Notes under the pieces: generated by a model
What the model was told of the DNA's origin: nothing
What the model saw: only the letters and a program-made list of their open reading frames with translations
Database searches by the model: none
Assembly (NCBI RefSeq): GCF_008086615.1
Contig: NZ_RXYB01000002.1
Coordinates: 124,001 to 188,000, forward strand
Length of the DNA stretch: 64,000 bases
DNA from: Acetobacterium tundrae
Lineage (GTDB): Bacteria; Bacillota; Clostridia; Eubacteriales; Eubacteriaceae
Direction: 5' to 3'
Translations under genes and position numbers: made by a program
Part shown: in pieces, positions 27,874-36,726 of the stretch
Layout: each line of letters starts with the position of its first letter
How positions within the stretch are numbered: the stretch's first letter is position 1

Positions 27874-28848
27874 TTAAGGTCGGAAAGATTCAATATCTTC
27901 TTTCAAAACAGCTTTCTTTTTTAACTTAAAACCGGGAATGAAAGAAATAAGCGATCCGGTAATGATTAAAATAATCCCGATAGTCATGTTGACTGTGATG
28001 ACATCATGTAAGATGATCAGCGCCAATATGGGAGCAAGGACGGGCTTAATAAAGAATACCAGCGAGGCTGTTGCGGCAGAGGTTTCTTCCATCGCGAGAA
28101 AATAAAAGGTATAACCGAGTCCGGTAACAAATATGCCAACATAGATCAAGCCGGGAAGCGTATGGCCGTTGATTCCCTGAAGAATCGGAACACTGGCAAA
28201 TGATTTTAAGCCAATCTGGGTAAAAAAAACAGAAACGACATTTATTCGCGTAATGAAAATCAATAAAATCATTTCCATACTGCCAAACAAAAAACTGAAG
28301 CAAGTTAGGGCGATACCCCCAAATCGTTGGCTGTACTTACGTCCGACGACGTTGTATAGGGCAAAGACGATGGCAGCGAGAATGGTTAAGGTCATGCCAA
28401 GCATGCTATTAGCACCGGACATGTGCCACGGGTTAATAATGACGATAATGCCGATCACGCTGATAATTAGAGAAACAATCGTGTATTTGTATATCTTTTC
28501 ATGTAAGATAAAATAGGCGAACAGGACGACAAAGACGGGGTTGCAGCTAAATAGAACCGCCACAATGGACGCGGGTGAATAGACAATTGCCATCTGGTAT
28601 AGTATCATACTGACCATAACGCAAAGGAATCCCGTCATGGCAAAAAAATAAAAGTCTTTGGCTTTCAAACGGACATTTCTGTTGCGCAGTCCTTTGATGG
28701 CAAATGGCATTAGAATAAACGAACCGATCAGAAAACGCAGAAATGTCAACTGGACCGGATTGAATGCATTAGAAAACATTTTCAGCACAATTTCCATCGT
28801 ACTGAATAGAACCGTTGATAAAACGATGTAAAGATATCCTTTTTTCAA
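27874..28848 (-). CDS. EamA/DMT-family transporter
   Basis: About 324 residues with ten hydrophobic helices in two EamA repeats, as in drug/metabolite exporters. The first repeat shows FSTMEIVLKMF, FLRFLIGSFILMPFAIK and YSPASIVAVLFSCNPVFVVLFAY; the second has GLIYVGIFVTGLGYTFYFLAME and the LVFFIKPVLAPILALIIL stretch. Substrate unknown. I chose TTG 28848 (KKGYLYIVL) because GGGAG lies 7 bases upstream; a TTG at 28872 would place that site inside the gene. Confidence 0.88.
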   Translation of the reverse strand: MKKGYLYIVLSTVLFSTMEIVLKMFSNAFNPVQLTFLRFLIGSFILMPFAIKGLRNRNVRLKAKDFYFFAMTGFLCVMVSMILYQMAIVYSPASIVAVLFSCNPVFVVLFAYFILHEKIYKYTIVSLIISVIGIIVIINPWHMSGANSMLGMTLTILAAIVFALYNVVGRKYSQRFGGIALTCFSFLFGSMEMILLIFITRINVVSVFFTQIGLKSFASVPILQGINGHTLPGLIYVGIFVTGLGYTFYFLAMEETSAATASLVFFIKPVLAPILALIILHDVITVNMTIGIILIITGSLISFIPGFKLKKKAVLKEDIESFRP

Positions 28849-29004
28849 ATTTTTTCTCCCTAAATTAAGCAAATGTTTTGCGAAGTGCTTTCTTGATGAA
28901 TGCTAACTTATATATTATAACCTAATTTAATGAGGGAAAATATGATTTTTCATTTTTTTTCTTGTTTTATAGATGTACAAAGGGATTAAAAGTGACAATA
29001 CCGG

Positions 29005-31566
29005 CTATATGCTTTCCAGCAGTGGCAGAGCGGCCGCTAAGTCTTCATCCACCTGGTTTTCAGCTAATTTTGCAAGTATGATTTGGGGATCCATTTCCAG
29101 AATGGTGCGATCAGAACCGTCAGTTAAACAAATAATACCGGTAATCGCTGAAGAAATACTCACGGGTTGAATATCAGTTAAACTGATTTCTAAGACACTG
29201 ACAAGTTTTTCAACTTGGATGGCAATCATTTCCGTATCCGAAAGCTTAAGCATCAGCAGATGGGTTGCGTTGAGACTTGGCTCATTTTTGTCAAAAAGAG
29301 CGAGAGCGTCAACAACGGCGTAATAGCTTTCATTGAATTCCACGGCACCGCGGATGACACTGTTTGTACCGGGGACCGAAATTGCTTTACTTGCTTCCAG
29401 TGCCTCGATGACATAAGACTGTTCCACACCATAAACCTGTCCATTGATGACAAAAGTTGCCAGTTTTTTAGATTCATCAGTCATTGAAAATGAAAAATCG
29501 GATTGTTCGATTTCTTTGTAGACCGTTTTCTCTGGTGGCATTTCTGAATAATTCGCCATCTTTTCAAAAACAAAAGCGATCACATCATTTTTGTATCCAT
29601 CCGAGTTTTTATATTCCCGATAACTGGCAGAGCAGGCACACCCGATTGAATAGTAGCAGTTCTCATAAACCAGAATTTCAGATCGAGTATTGCCATTGGA
29701 AACAGTAAAGAGCTCATCCGGCAGATTAAGCATTTCGCCAACTGCATAGGCATCATTGGTGGAAGAAATGATTTTTTTATTTCGGTCCGCAAATACGGCA
29801 AAAGTATCATTGTCGGTGTTGAGAGATTCCTGTAAGATGGTTTTAAATTGGTCTTCACTGTCGAAGACAATACCGATACCGCCAACGGTTCGGCTGCTGT
29901 TATTGAAATCAGTAATGGAGGCACCGTAAATATAGGTATGGCGATTATTATATAAATCGGATTTTTCAAATGGGGATACAAAATATTTTTCAGGTTGTGC
30001 GTTAAATAGGATCTCACTGATAAAAGGCATGGTCAGTGTTTTGCCAATAGCTTCTGAATGGTTTGGGTTGGAAACGGCAACAATGGTTCCGGTTAGATCA
30101 AAAACAAATATATTGCTGTAAACCGTATAAAGATCATTGATATAGGATAAAATATTAGTCAATTTATTTTGGCTGGTAGGATCTATTTCATTTTTTGCCA
30201 GGATCCGACGAATGGTTGAATCCAATGCCCACCAGCGACAGTCGTTGGCACGTTCGTATAGATTTCGATCCATAATGTCCACACAAAGAGAGGCAAGAAA
30301 GCCGGTATCAACAAGACTAGTGGATACAACCGTTGAAAACAGGCTCGAAACTGAACTTTCAAAAAGATTGCTGGTATTGGTTCCGATGCGACCGATTGCT
30401 CTTAATATGGGCTTCAAACGAGAATATTCGGCATCAATACTGTCATCTCGGGCAATGATTTGGCCATTATAGACAATCCGTTTGAGCGAACCATTGATCG
30501 TTTGGGTTTTATCGATAATCTCGTTAAGTTCAGTGGAAAAAGAATCAGCCTGACGCATCAGCCCGGAAGAAACAATTGAATCAATATGAGTAAGGTTACG
30601 ATTATCTCGGAAGGCAAGGCGAAGCGGCAACATGACATGCCCCTTCCAACCCAGACCAAAGTATTTTTGATACCCCTGGGTAGAAATGGTTTTAGAAATG
30701 TAGTCGGAACCGCGGTAGTAGACAACGCCATTCTCGCCCGATTCAACTGATTCAACGTTGATACCGATGGGAACATGATTTTCATCACTGCTGGCAATAA
30801 CGGTATTGGCAGCATCGATAATCGTGATGACCGATCCGTCATAATCATTGGTTAGTTTCTTGAAAATCCGCTTCATTTCATTTTCAAAGCGAAAACACAA
30901 ACAGATGAGACCAATGGCTTCCGATGTGTCTTCTTTACAGATTCGGCTTGTAAAAATATGAGAATTCTTATTGCCATACTGCAATTTTGAGTTCTTAAAA
31001 TATTCAACAAAGCCTTCTTCTCCACTCATCGCTTTGTTGAAATTGGGACCCGTAATTTTTTTACCCAGAATATTATTCTTTTCATCCAGATTTGCCAACA
31101 CCTGATAGTTTCGATCAAGCACGATGATGTCCTCATAAACGGAATATTTTGCCACGTATTCGCGCATCCGGCTCAGAATAACATTGCGGTCACTATCGGT
31201 TCGTTCATCGTTTTCAACAAAGCGGCGAATATCATCGTCGGTGGCTAAAAAACCGATATCAGCGGTTCTTTCAAAAAGGTTTCGAATCAGGATATCGATG
31301 GCTACCTGAGTTTTTGAAACGATCTTCTGCTCCATCTTTTTTAATTTTTCAAATACAAGAGTATCAATGAGTTCATGTTGCAAATCACAAAAACCATTTT
31401 GTATTTTTGTCATATTGGGAAGGACACTTTTTGACTGGATGGGACAATTGATTTCAGACAAAAGTTTAATATTATCCCATTGATCATTTAAGTCAGAAAT
31501 ACTTTTATTGCATTCCTGAACATCCGGCATGTTGTTAAGAAAGTCATTTTGTTTGTAAATTATCAT
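29005..31566 (-). CDS. Soluble tandem Cache-like protein with C-terminal CheW domain
   Basis: 853 residues with no signal peptide and no transmembrane helix. Two similar sensory halves are seen: residues about 80-330 and 415-690. Each starts with the same helix motif (NLFERTADIGFLATDDDIRR at about 97; NLYERANDCRWWALDSTIRR at about 436), followed by strands typical of Cache domains (EDIIVLDRNYQVLANLD; SNIFVFDLTGTIVAVSNP). A CheW domain (residues about 699-835: FVINGQVYGVEQSYVIEALE, GAVEFNESYYAVVDA) ends the protein. No methyl-accepting or kinase domain is present. It probably links a cytoplasmic signal to a CheA complex. ATG 31566 is preceded by AGGAG. Confidence 0.82.
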   Translation of the reverse strand: MIIYKQNDFLNNMPDVQECNKSISDLNDQWDNIKLLSEINCPIQSKSVLPNMTKIQNGFCDLQHELIDTLVFEKLKKMEQKIVSKTQVAIDILIRNLFERTADIGFLATDDDIRRFVENDERTDSDRNVILSRMREYVAKYSVYEDIIVLDRNYQVLANLDEKNNILGKKITGPNFNKAMSGEEGFVEYFKNSKLQYGNKNSHIFTSRICKEDTSEAIGLICLCFRFENEMKRIFKKLTNDYDGSVITIIDAANTVIASSDENHVPIGINVESVESGENGVVYYRGSDYISKTISTQGYQKYFGLGWKGHVMLPLRLAFRDNRNLTHIDSIVSSGLMRQADSFSTELNEIIDKTQTINGSLKRIVYNGQIIARDDSIDAEYSRLKPILRAIGRIGTNTSNLFESSVSSLFSTVVSTSLVDTGFLASLCVDIMDRNLYERANDCRWWALDSTIRRILAKNEIDPTSQNKLTNILSYINDLYTVYSNIFVFDLTGTIVAVSNPNHSEAIGKTLTMPFISEILFNAQPEKYFVSPFEKSDLYNNRHTYIYGASITDFNNSSRTVGGIGIVFDSEDQFKTILQESLNTDNDTFAVFADRNKKIISSTNDAYAVGEMLNLPDELFTVSNGNTRSEILVYENCYYSIGCACSASYREYKNSDGYKNDVIAFVFEKMANYSEMPPEKTVYKEIEQSDFSFSMTDESKKLATFVINGQVYGVEQSYVIEALEASKAISVPGTNSVIRGAVEFNESYYAVVDALALFDKNEPSLNATHLLMLKLSDTEMIAIQVEKLVSVLEISLTDIQPVSISSAITGIICLTDGSDRTILEMDPQIILAKLAENQVDEDLAAALPLLESI

Positions 31567-31587
31567 CAATATTCTCCTGTTTAATAA

Positions 31588-31629
31588 AAAGATGCTTAGT
31601 GGTAAAAATATCCCAGTTTAAGCATCTTT
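31588..31629 (-). terminator. Hairpin before the Cache-CheW gene
   Basis: TAAGCATCTTT (31619-31629) and AAAGATGCTTA (31588-31598) are perfect 11-base complements with a 20-base loop; on the minus strand the stem is followed by a run of T. It could end transcription from the esterase side or act as an attenuator in the leader of the Cache-CheW gene. Confidence 0.6.
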
Positions 31630-31647
31630 GCTATATTATTTAGTATT

Positions 31648-31676
31648 AATGTAGCATTTTCTTCATCAGTTTGCAA
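31648..31676 (-). promoter_or_regulatory. Possible promoter of the Cache-CheW gene
   Basis: On the minus strand TTGCAA (31676-31671), 17-base spacer, TACATT (31653-31648). It lies upstream of the hairpin, so the hairpin would be in the transcript leader. Only moderate matches to consensus. Confidence 0.4.
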
Positions 31677-31736
31677 GGCATTTAGCGTAAAAAATTATTG
31701 TACAATCAACTCGTTGAGACCGATTCCAATTAGTTT

Positions 31737-33293
31737 TCAGTTAAACATCAGATTTTCTAAAAAATCTAAATCATTTTGGCAGGGCAGCACAATACTGGAC
31801 AATTTGGCGTCAAACACCAGGATATGTTTTTTCTCAGTATCAAACTTTGGCCAGCCGATTAGTCCTTTATACGCTTGCTTAAAATTGGGATCTCCAAATT
31901 TTATAAAGTTCGTCCAGGATTGCTGCATAATCCATGATAGTTTGCTGATTTTAGTGGCACGGCGCTGACCGATTCCATTGCCGAAAACGAATGGCAGTTC
32001 CATCCCATGAGCCGTGTTTAAACCGACAATTTTTAGAATCGCCGGATCATAGTCAAAATTATAAAAATATACATCCAAGCCCAGATCGGCATATTTCTTA
32101 GCCATCATTACCATGCCAATTAAAAAAGCCGAATGGGTATAGATTTCCAACATTCGTTTTAATGGAGAATGCTCGTCATCGACTTTGAAATAATTCATTA
32201 CGGCAGGCGCATGCTCCGGACCAAAAATATGATAGCATAGCATTTCATAAATGCCCAAATTGGTATGCCCCTTGATAAATAAGGTCGATTCATTCGTGTT
32301 ATAGCCAATCAGAACTTTTACTTTGTTGACTTCGCCATTTTTGAGAGCGGCCACCGGGTCTTTGGGAAGCACCACGCCGTCGTAAACCGGCCAAAAGCCG
32401 AAGGCATTCGGTACGGTCGACTGATCGGATTTCACCATCGATAGGGCCGCCAGCATTTCACCGGGAAGAGACCTCAGCTGGTCCAGACCTTCACGGGTAT
32501 CTTTGATACCATACAGTTCACAAAAAAGATGGCCATTCGCCATCGTTTTTTTTAAATCCCCGCGATTGAGCATGGCAAAAGCAGGAACAGAAAAAATGGA
32601 ACCGCTTTCGACCACCGCCTGATGAAAAAGACCTTTGGCAAGAGGTGAGAGCATCAGCGCAGTGACGCTGTAGGCTCCGGCGGATTGTCCGCCGATGGTC
32701 ACCTGGCTGGGATCGCCGCCGAAGGCTTCAATGTTTTTTTGAACCCAATGAAGGGCCTGAATTTGATCCAGGATGCCGTAGTTTCCGGTTGTCCCGGATT
32801 CTTCCAAAAGACCTTGGGTCGCCAGAAAGCCAAGCGCTCCCAAACGGTAATTGATGGTTACCACCACCACCCCTTCCTGAGCCATTCGAAAGCCGTCATA
32901 AACCATGTCGGAACCGGAACCGGTGGCAAAGGCGCCGCCATGGATAAAAACATAAACCGGATATCGTTTTTCAGGTGCGGTTGCCGGGGTCCAGACGTTC
33001 AGAAATAGACAATCCTCACTTTTCCCTTCCATTTGATAAGTGCCGGGTGAATCAATGGTAATGCCGCCCATTTGCAGGGAAGCATTGCCGGGTTTTAAGC
33101 ACTCTCGGATTTCCGCCCAGGGCGGCAGCGGCTCTGGGGCCTTAAACCGGCGCTTGCCAATTGGCGGCAGGGCATAGGGAATGCCCTTAAAGCTGGTGAT
33201 TCCCTTGTGAAATTGTCCCAGCACAGGACCGCAGGGGGGATTGAGTATCGGCCGCTTGGGCAGCTTGGGTTTATCGCTGTTTAAAAATGACAT
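31737..33293 (-). CDS. Type-B carboxylesterase
   Basis: 518 residues, alpha/beta hydrolase of the carboxylesterase/para-nitrobenzyl esterase family. The oxyanion loop is VFIHGGAFATGSG (about residues 116-128), the nucleophile elbow GGQSAGAYSV puts Ser at about 204, the acidic residue is in YNTNESTLFI and the histidine is in TAHGMELPFVFG. There is no signal peptide, so it is cytoplasmic; the natural ester is unknown. ATG 33293 is preceded by AAGGAG and overlaps the end of tmcAL by 13 bases, so the two are co-transcribed. A longer frame from 33338 is not supported. Confidence 0.92.
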   Translation of the reverse strand: MSFLNSDKPKLPKRPILNPPCGPVLGQFHKGITSFKGIPYALPPIGKRRFKAPEPLPPWAEIRECLKPGNASLQMGGITIDSPGTYQMEGKSEDCLFLNVWTPATAPEKRYPVYVFIHGGAFATGSGSDMVYDGFRMAQEGVVVVTINYRLGALGFLATQGLLEESGTTGNYGILDQIQALHWVQKNIEAFGGDPSQVTIGGQSAGAYSVTALMLSPLAKGLFHQAVVESGSIFSVPAFAMLNRGDLKKTMANGHLFCELYGIKDTREGLDQLRSLPGEMLAALSMVKSDQSTVPNAFGFWPVYDGVVLPKDPVAALKNGEVNKVKVLIGYNTNESTLFIKGHTNLGIYEMLCYHIFGPEHAPAVMNYFKVDDEHSPLKRMLEIYTHSAFLIGMVMMAKKYADLGLDVYFYNFDYDPAILKIVGLNTAHGMELPFVFGNGIGQRRATKISKLSWIMQQSWTNFIKFGDPNFKQAYKGLIGWPKFDTEKKHILVFDAKLSSIVLPCQNDLDFLENLMFN

Positions 33294-34540
33294 TCGTTTC
33301 TCCTTATTGGGCTTTGGGTATAGTCGCGATGATAGCAATAATTATTTTCATAAAATAAATTATGCAAATCAGTGGCCCGGCAATCGTAGGTTAGCATTTT
33401 TCTTTGATCGGCGTTCAGACAAGATTCGCTTTTTTTAAGATTTGTCAAAATGGGAAGGTCACTGCGGTCTTTGATTTTTTTTAGAATGGCTTGTCCGGTT
33501 TTGTTAAAGCCCAGAACGCGAAGGTAAGGAAAAAAAGCGTCGGCTTGGAGGGTATCTAATGTTTGCTTATTCAATTCCAAAACCCGATTGCTTAAAATCC
33601 GGAGGACCCGGGTTTTGGGAATGCGTTTAGAAATAATGGCATTCACTAATTCATCCAGGGTTTCAGCAGTTTTAACGGCATCCCTAATTTTGTGCTCCAA
33701 ACCTTCCGAAACATAGGGGGTGCTTTTGAGATGATAAACATCCTGAGCAAGAATCTGGAGGCGCAGGGCGTTCAAAAAGCGTTCATCACCGTGACGATGA
33801 TAATTTTGTTTTAAAGGAAAGAATAGTTTTTCAACCGGGTAGGGAAGACTGCGGGATAAAGCATTAAATGCTGTTTTTTCAGATCCTGTTTTAGTCAGAG
33901 CATCTTTGAGAATGTTACGGATTCCGCTGGCGCTGAGATATTCAGAAGCTGCCAAACTATGATAACCGCAGCCCTGACGTGGTACGGTCATGGGACTGAT
34001 TGAACTATGAGTCTTGTAAAGAGACTTAAGGTATTCAATCGCCAAAATATTATTAGGCATTCTCAGCAGCGTGCTGGCTTCGTTTCCCAGAAGATGGTCA
34101 ATAGCGATCATGCGGGCTTTGGGAAAGGATACCCCGGCGGACAAGGCTTCCTTAAGAACGGATTTGAATACAGGCGGTTCCGCAACTAAGAATTTTGCCA
34201 GGTTATTCAACGGGTCTAAGGCACCGCCCTCGGAACCAAAAGAAAGCACATCACAGACACGGGTGGCATTTAAAATTTTTATCCCTCCGCTGGCAAAGGC
34301 CTCGGCACTCTGGCAGGCATAGGCAACGGGCAATTCACAGACAAGATCCACCCCGGCGGATAATGCCAGTTGCGTCCGTTCCCACTTATTAAGGATAGCA
34401 AAGTCACCGCGTTGCGTAATGCTTCCGCTCATCAGAGCCATCACGGCATCGCATTGACTCCTTTTTTGGGATTCGTTAATTTGCCAGGCATGGCCTTTAT
34501 GAAACGGATTATATTCGGCAATAACACCAAGAATTTTCAT
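33281..34540 (-). CDS. tmcAL: tRNA(Met) cytidine acetate ligase TmcAL
   Basis: 419 residues. Forms N4-acetylcytidine at the wobble position of elongator tRNA-Met using acetate and ATP. The N-terminal nucleotidyltransferase motif IAEYNPFHKGH, MSGSITQRGDFAI and ANNKWER-like block (LNKWERTQLALSAGVDLV) are all clear, as is VSFPKARMIAI. It sits beside ackA on the opposite strand, which many clostridia share. GGGAG precedes ATG 34540. The 148-base gap to ackA is AT-rich and must hold both promoters; I cannot assign them firmly. Confidence 0.94.
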   Translation of the reverse strand: MKILGVIAEYNPFHKGHAWQINESQKRSQCDAVMALMSGSITQRGDFAILNKWERTQLALSAGVDLVCELPVAYACQSAEAFASGGIKILNATRVCDVLSFGSEGGALDPLNNLAKFLVAEPPVFKSVLKEALSAGVSFPKARMIAIDHLLGNEASTLLRMPNNILAIEYLKSLYKTHSSISPMTVPRQGCGYHSLAASEYLSASGIRNILKDALTKTGSEKTAFNALSRSLPYPVEKLFFPLKQNYHRHGDERFLNALRLQILAQDVYHLKSTPYVSEGLEHKIRDAVKTAETLDELVNAIISKRIPKTRVLRILSNRVLELNKQTLDTLQADAFFPYLRVLGFNKTGQAILKKIKDRSDLPILTNLKKSESCLNADQRKMLTYDCRATDLHNLFYENNYCYHRDYTQSPIRRNECHF

Positions 34541-34688
34541 AATAGTCTCCCTTGTGTTAAAAAAATAGCAATATTTTTAGAATTTATCGCAATATGACAA
34601 AAAAATAATGGAATTATTTACTTATTACTGATATTATATAGGACGTACGATATGTAATCAATCAAAAACTAAAGGAGAGTAATTATTA

Positions 34689-35879
34689 ATGAATGTACTT
34701 GTTATTAACTGCGGTAGTTCTTCACTTAAATATCAGTTGCTTGATATGTCCAACGAAGAAGTTTTAGCTAAGGGTTTAGCCGAAAGAATCGGTATTGATG
34801 GATCTGTTTTGACGCATGAAGCGCCAGGTCAGGACAAAGTAAAATTTGAACAACCGATGCCAAGCCATAAGGATGCTTTAAATATTTTAATGGCCGCTTT
34901 AGTCGATCCAAATCATGGGGTCATTAAGTCTTTAGATGAGATTTCTGCAGTGGGACACCGAACTGTACATGGCGGAGAAGCTTTCACGGATTCGGTAATT
35001 ATTGATGCCGATGTTATTAACCAATTGGAAGTTGTTTCTGAATTGGCACCGCTGCACAATCCGGCCAACCTGATTGGTATCCGCGCTTGTCAGGAATTAT
35101 TACCAACCGTTCCGATGGTTGCTGTTTTTGATACCGCCTTCCATCAAACGATGCCGGCAAAAGCTTATATGTATCCCCTGCCATATGAATTATATGAAAA
35201 ATATAAAATTAGAAAATATGGTTTTCACGGGACCTCCCATAAATTTGTAAGCCGTGAAGCTGCCGATTTAATGGGCAAAAAAATTGAAGATTTAAAACTT
35301 ATTTCCTGTCATTTAGGAAACGGTGCCAGCCTTTGTGCTGTTCTTAATGGCAAATCAGTTGACACTTCCATGGGATTAACCCCACTTGCCGGTTTGGAAA
35401 TGGGAACACGATGCGGTGATATCGATCCTGCCATCATTCCTTTCCTGGCAAACAAAGGCTATGCCATTGATGAAATTGACAACATCATGAATAAAAAATC
35501 TGGTGTGCTTGGGGTTTCAGGCGTCAGCTCAGACTTCCGTGATGTCGAAAGTGCCGCAAATAAAGGCAACCAACGCGCAAAATTGGCGCTTGATATTTAC
35601 CACTACCGCGTTATCACCACCATTGGCGAATATGTAGCCGCTATGAACGGCGTCGACGGAATCATCTTTACGGCCGGTCTGGGCGAAAACTCTTCAACCT
35701 CACGTCAGGCCATCTGCAATGGCTTGAAATTCCTGGGAATTACGCTTGATCCGGTTGCTAACAGCAAACGTGGCGAGGCAACGATCATTTCGGATAAAGA
35801 TTCCAAAACCACCGTTATGGTCATCCCAACGAATGAAGAATTAATGATTGCCAGAGATACCCTTTCTTTAGTTAAATAA
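34689..35879 (+). CDS. ackA: Acetate kinase
   Basis: 396 residues. Converts acetyl phosphate and ADP to acetate and ATP, the substrate-level ATP step of acetogens and many fermenters. N-terminal [18 protein letters not shown] (phosphate loop 1), [37 protein letters not shown] and [19 protein letters not shown] are all present. AAAGGAG precedes ATG 34689. The partner gene pta is not in the window. The next gene yceD has its own promoter. Confidence 0.97.
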   Translation: MNVLVINCGSSSLKYQLLDMSNEEVLAKGLAERIGIDGSVLTHEAPGQDKVKFEQPMPSHKDALNILMAALVDPNHGVIKSLDEISAVGHRTVHGGEAFTDSVIIDADVINQLEVVSELAPLHNPANLIGIRACQELLPTVPMVAVFDTAFHQTMPAKAYMYPLPYELYEKYKIRKYGFHGTSHKFVSREAADLMGKKIEDLKLISCHLGNGASLCAVLNGKSVDTSMGLTPLAGLEMGTRCGDIDPAIIPFLANKGYAIDEIDNIMNKKSGVLGVSGVSSDFRDVESAANKGNQRAKLALDIYHYRVITTIGEYVAAMNGVDGIIFTAGLGENSSTSRQAICNGLKFLGITLDPVANSKRGEATIISDKDSKTTVMVIPTNEELMIARDTLSLVK

Positions 35880-35894
35880 TGTAAAGTATTTTAC

Positions 35895-35938
35895 TTGACA
35901 AAACGGGCAATCGTCTATATAATGATGATTGCCCGTTT
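35895..35938 (+). promoter_or_regulatory. Promoter of yceD-rpmF inside a long inverted repeat
   Basis: TTGACA (35895-35900), 17-base spacer, TATAAT (35918-35923): exact consensus. AAACGGGCAATC (35901-35912) in the spacer is the perfect complement of GATTGCCCGTTT (35927-35938), so a 12-bp inverted repeat brackets the -10. It may be an operator; as RNA from ackA it may also form a terminator. Confidence 0.8.
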
Positions 35939-35949
35939 GGAGTGATAAT

Positions 35950-36408
35950 ATGAATTTTGAAATCAATAAGCTATTACAGGAAGAAATAATCCCTTTTGAA
36001 TTTGTTGTAAAAAATACGGATTTTAATGAGATAGAGGGAAAACTGGATGAAAATGGTGGGTTGATTCGTGGAACCATTGAGAAAATATCACGTGGTACTT
36101 TTCTTGTGTCTTTCACCATCGAGATGACCATGATCTATCCTTGTGCGCGTTGCCTGGAACCAACCCCAATCGCTTGTTGTTATGAATATTCAGATACAGT
36201 AACGGTTGAAGACGGTGTGACCACCCTCGATCTTTTGCCCATTGTTGAAGAATGTATTTATATTAATGAGCCTTACCGCGTGTTATGCCGTGAAGATTGT
36301 GCGGGTTTGTGTCCAAAATGTGGCAATAATTTAAATCACAAACAATGCGAATGCGAGAAATCCGATGATTTAGATCTTCGATTTGAAGCATTAAAAAAGC
36401 TATTGTAA
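35950..36408 (+). CDS. yceD: YceD family protein (DUF177), 23S rRNA-associated
   Basis: 152 residues. YceD/DUF177 proteins precede rpmF in most bacteria and are linked to 23S rRNA accumulation. Two cysteine clusters are seen: CARCLEP and, near the C-terminus, CREDCAGLCPKCGNNL with a further CEC, suggesting a metal site. I chose ATG 35950 behind GGAGTG rather than the TTG at 35929, which lies within the inverted repeat. Followed after 32 bases by rpmF. Confidence 0.92.
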   Translation: MNFEINKLLQEEIIPFEFVVKNTDFNEIEGKLDENGGLIRGTIEKISRGTFLVSFTIEMTMIYPCARCLEPTPIACCYEYSDTVTVEDGVTTLDLLPIVEECIYINEPYRVLCREDCAGLCPKCGNNLNHKQCECEKSDDLDLRFEALKKLL

Positions 36409-36440
36409 GTGAATGACTTTACTATTAGGAGGTGTAAGTG

Positions 36441-36620
36441 ATGGCTGTACCAAAGAGAAAAACTTCTAAGTCCAGAAGAGACAAAAGAAGAACACATTAC
36501 AAATTAAATATTCCGGGGATGAGTACTTGTCCAAAATGCGGTGAGATTAAATTACCACATCGAGTTTGCAAGTCTTGTGGAACATACAAAGACGTTAGCG
36601 TTCTTAGTTTTGACGAATAA
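36441..36620 (+). CDS. rpmF: 50S ribosomal protein L32
   Basis: 59 residues, usual length. [22 protein letters not shown] is the classic L32 N-terminus, and [18 protein letters not shown] carries four cysteines, the zinc-binding form. AGGAGGTG lies upstream of ATG 36441; the GTG just before is not needed. The order yceD-rpmF-plsX is widely conserved, but here a terminator separates rpmF and plsX. Confidence 0.97.
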   Translation: MAVPKRKTSKSRRDKRRTHYKLNIPGMSTCPKCGEIKLPHRVCKSCGTYKDVSVLSFDE

Positions 36621-36643
36621 ACAGAGTTTAGACTCTGTTTTTT
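36620..36643 (+). terminator. rpmF terminator
   Basis: ACAGAGT (36621-36627) pairs with ACTCTGT (36632-36638), loop 4 bases, T-run 36638-36643. It starts at the rpmF stop codon. Confidence 0.85.
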
Positions 36644-36726
36644 CTCTATCCGGGATTATTTTTTCAGACCGTATTGGCTGAAGTAAGTTTTTTCGGGACA
36701 ATAGATAAAAAAAGGAGAGGGTTATT

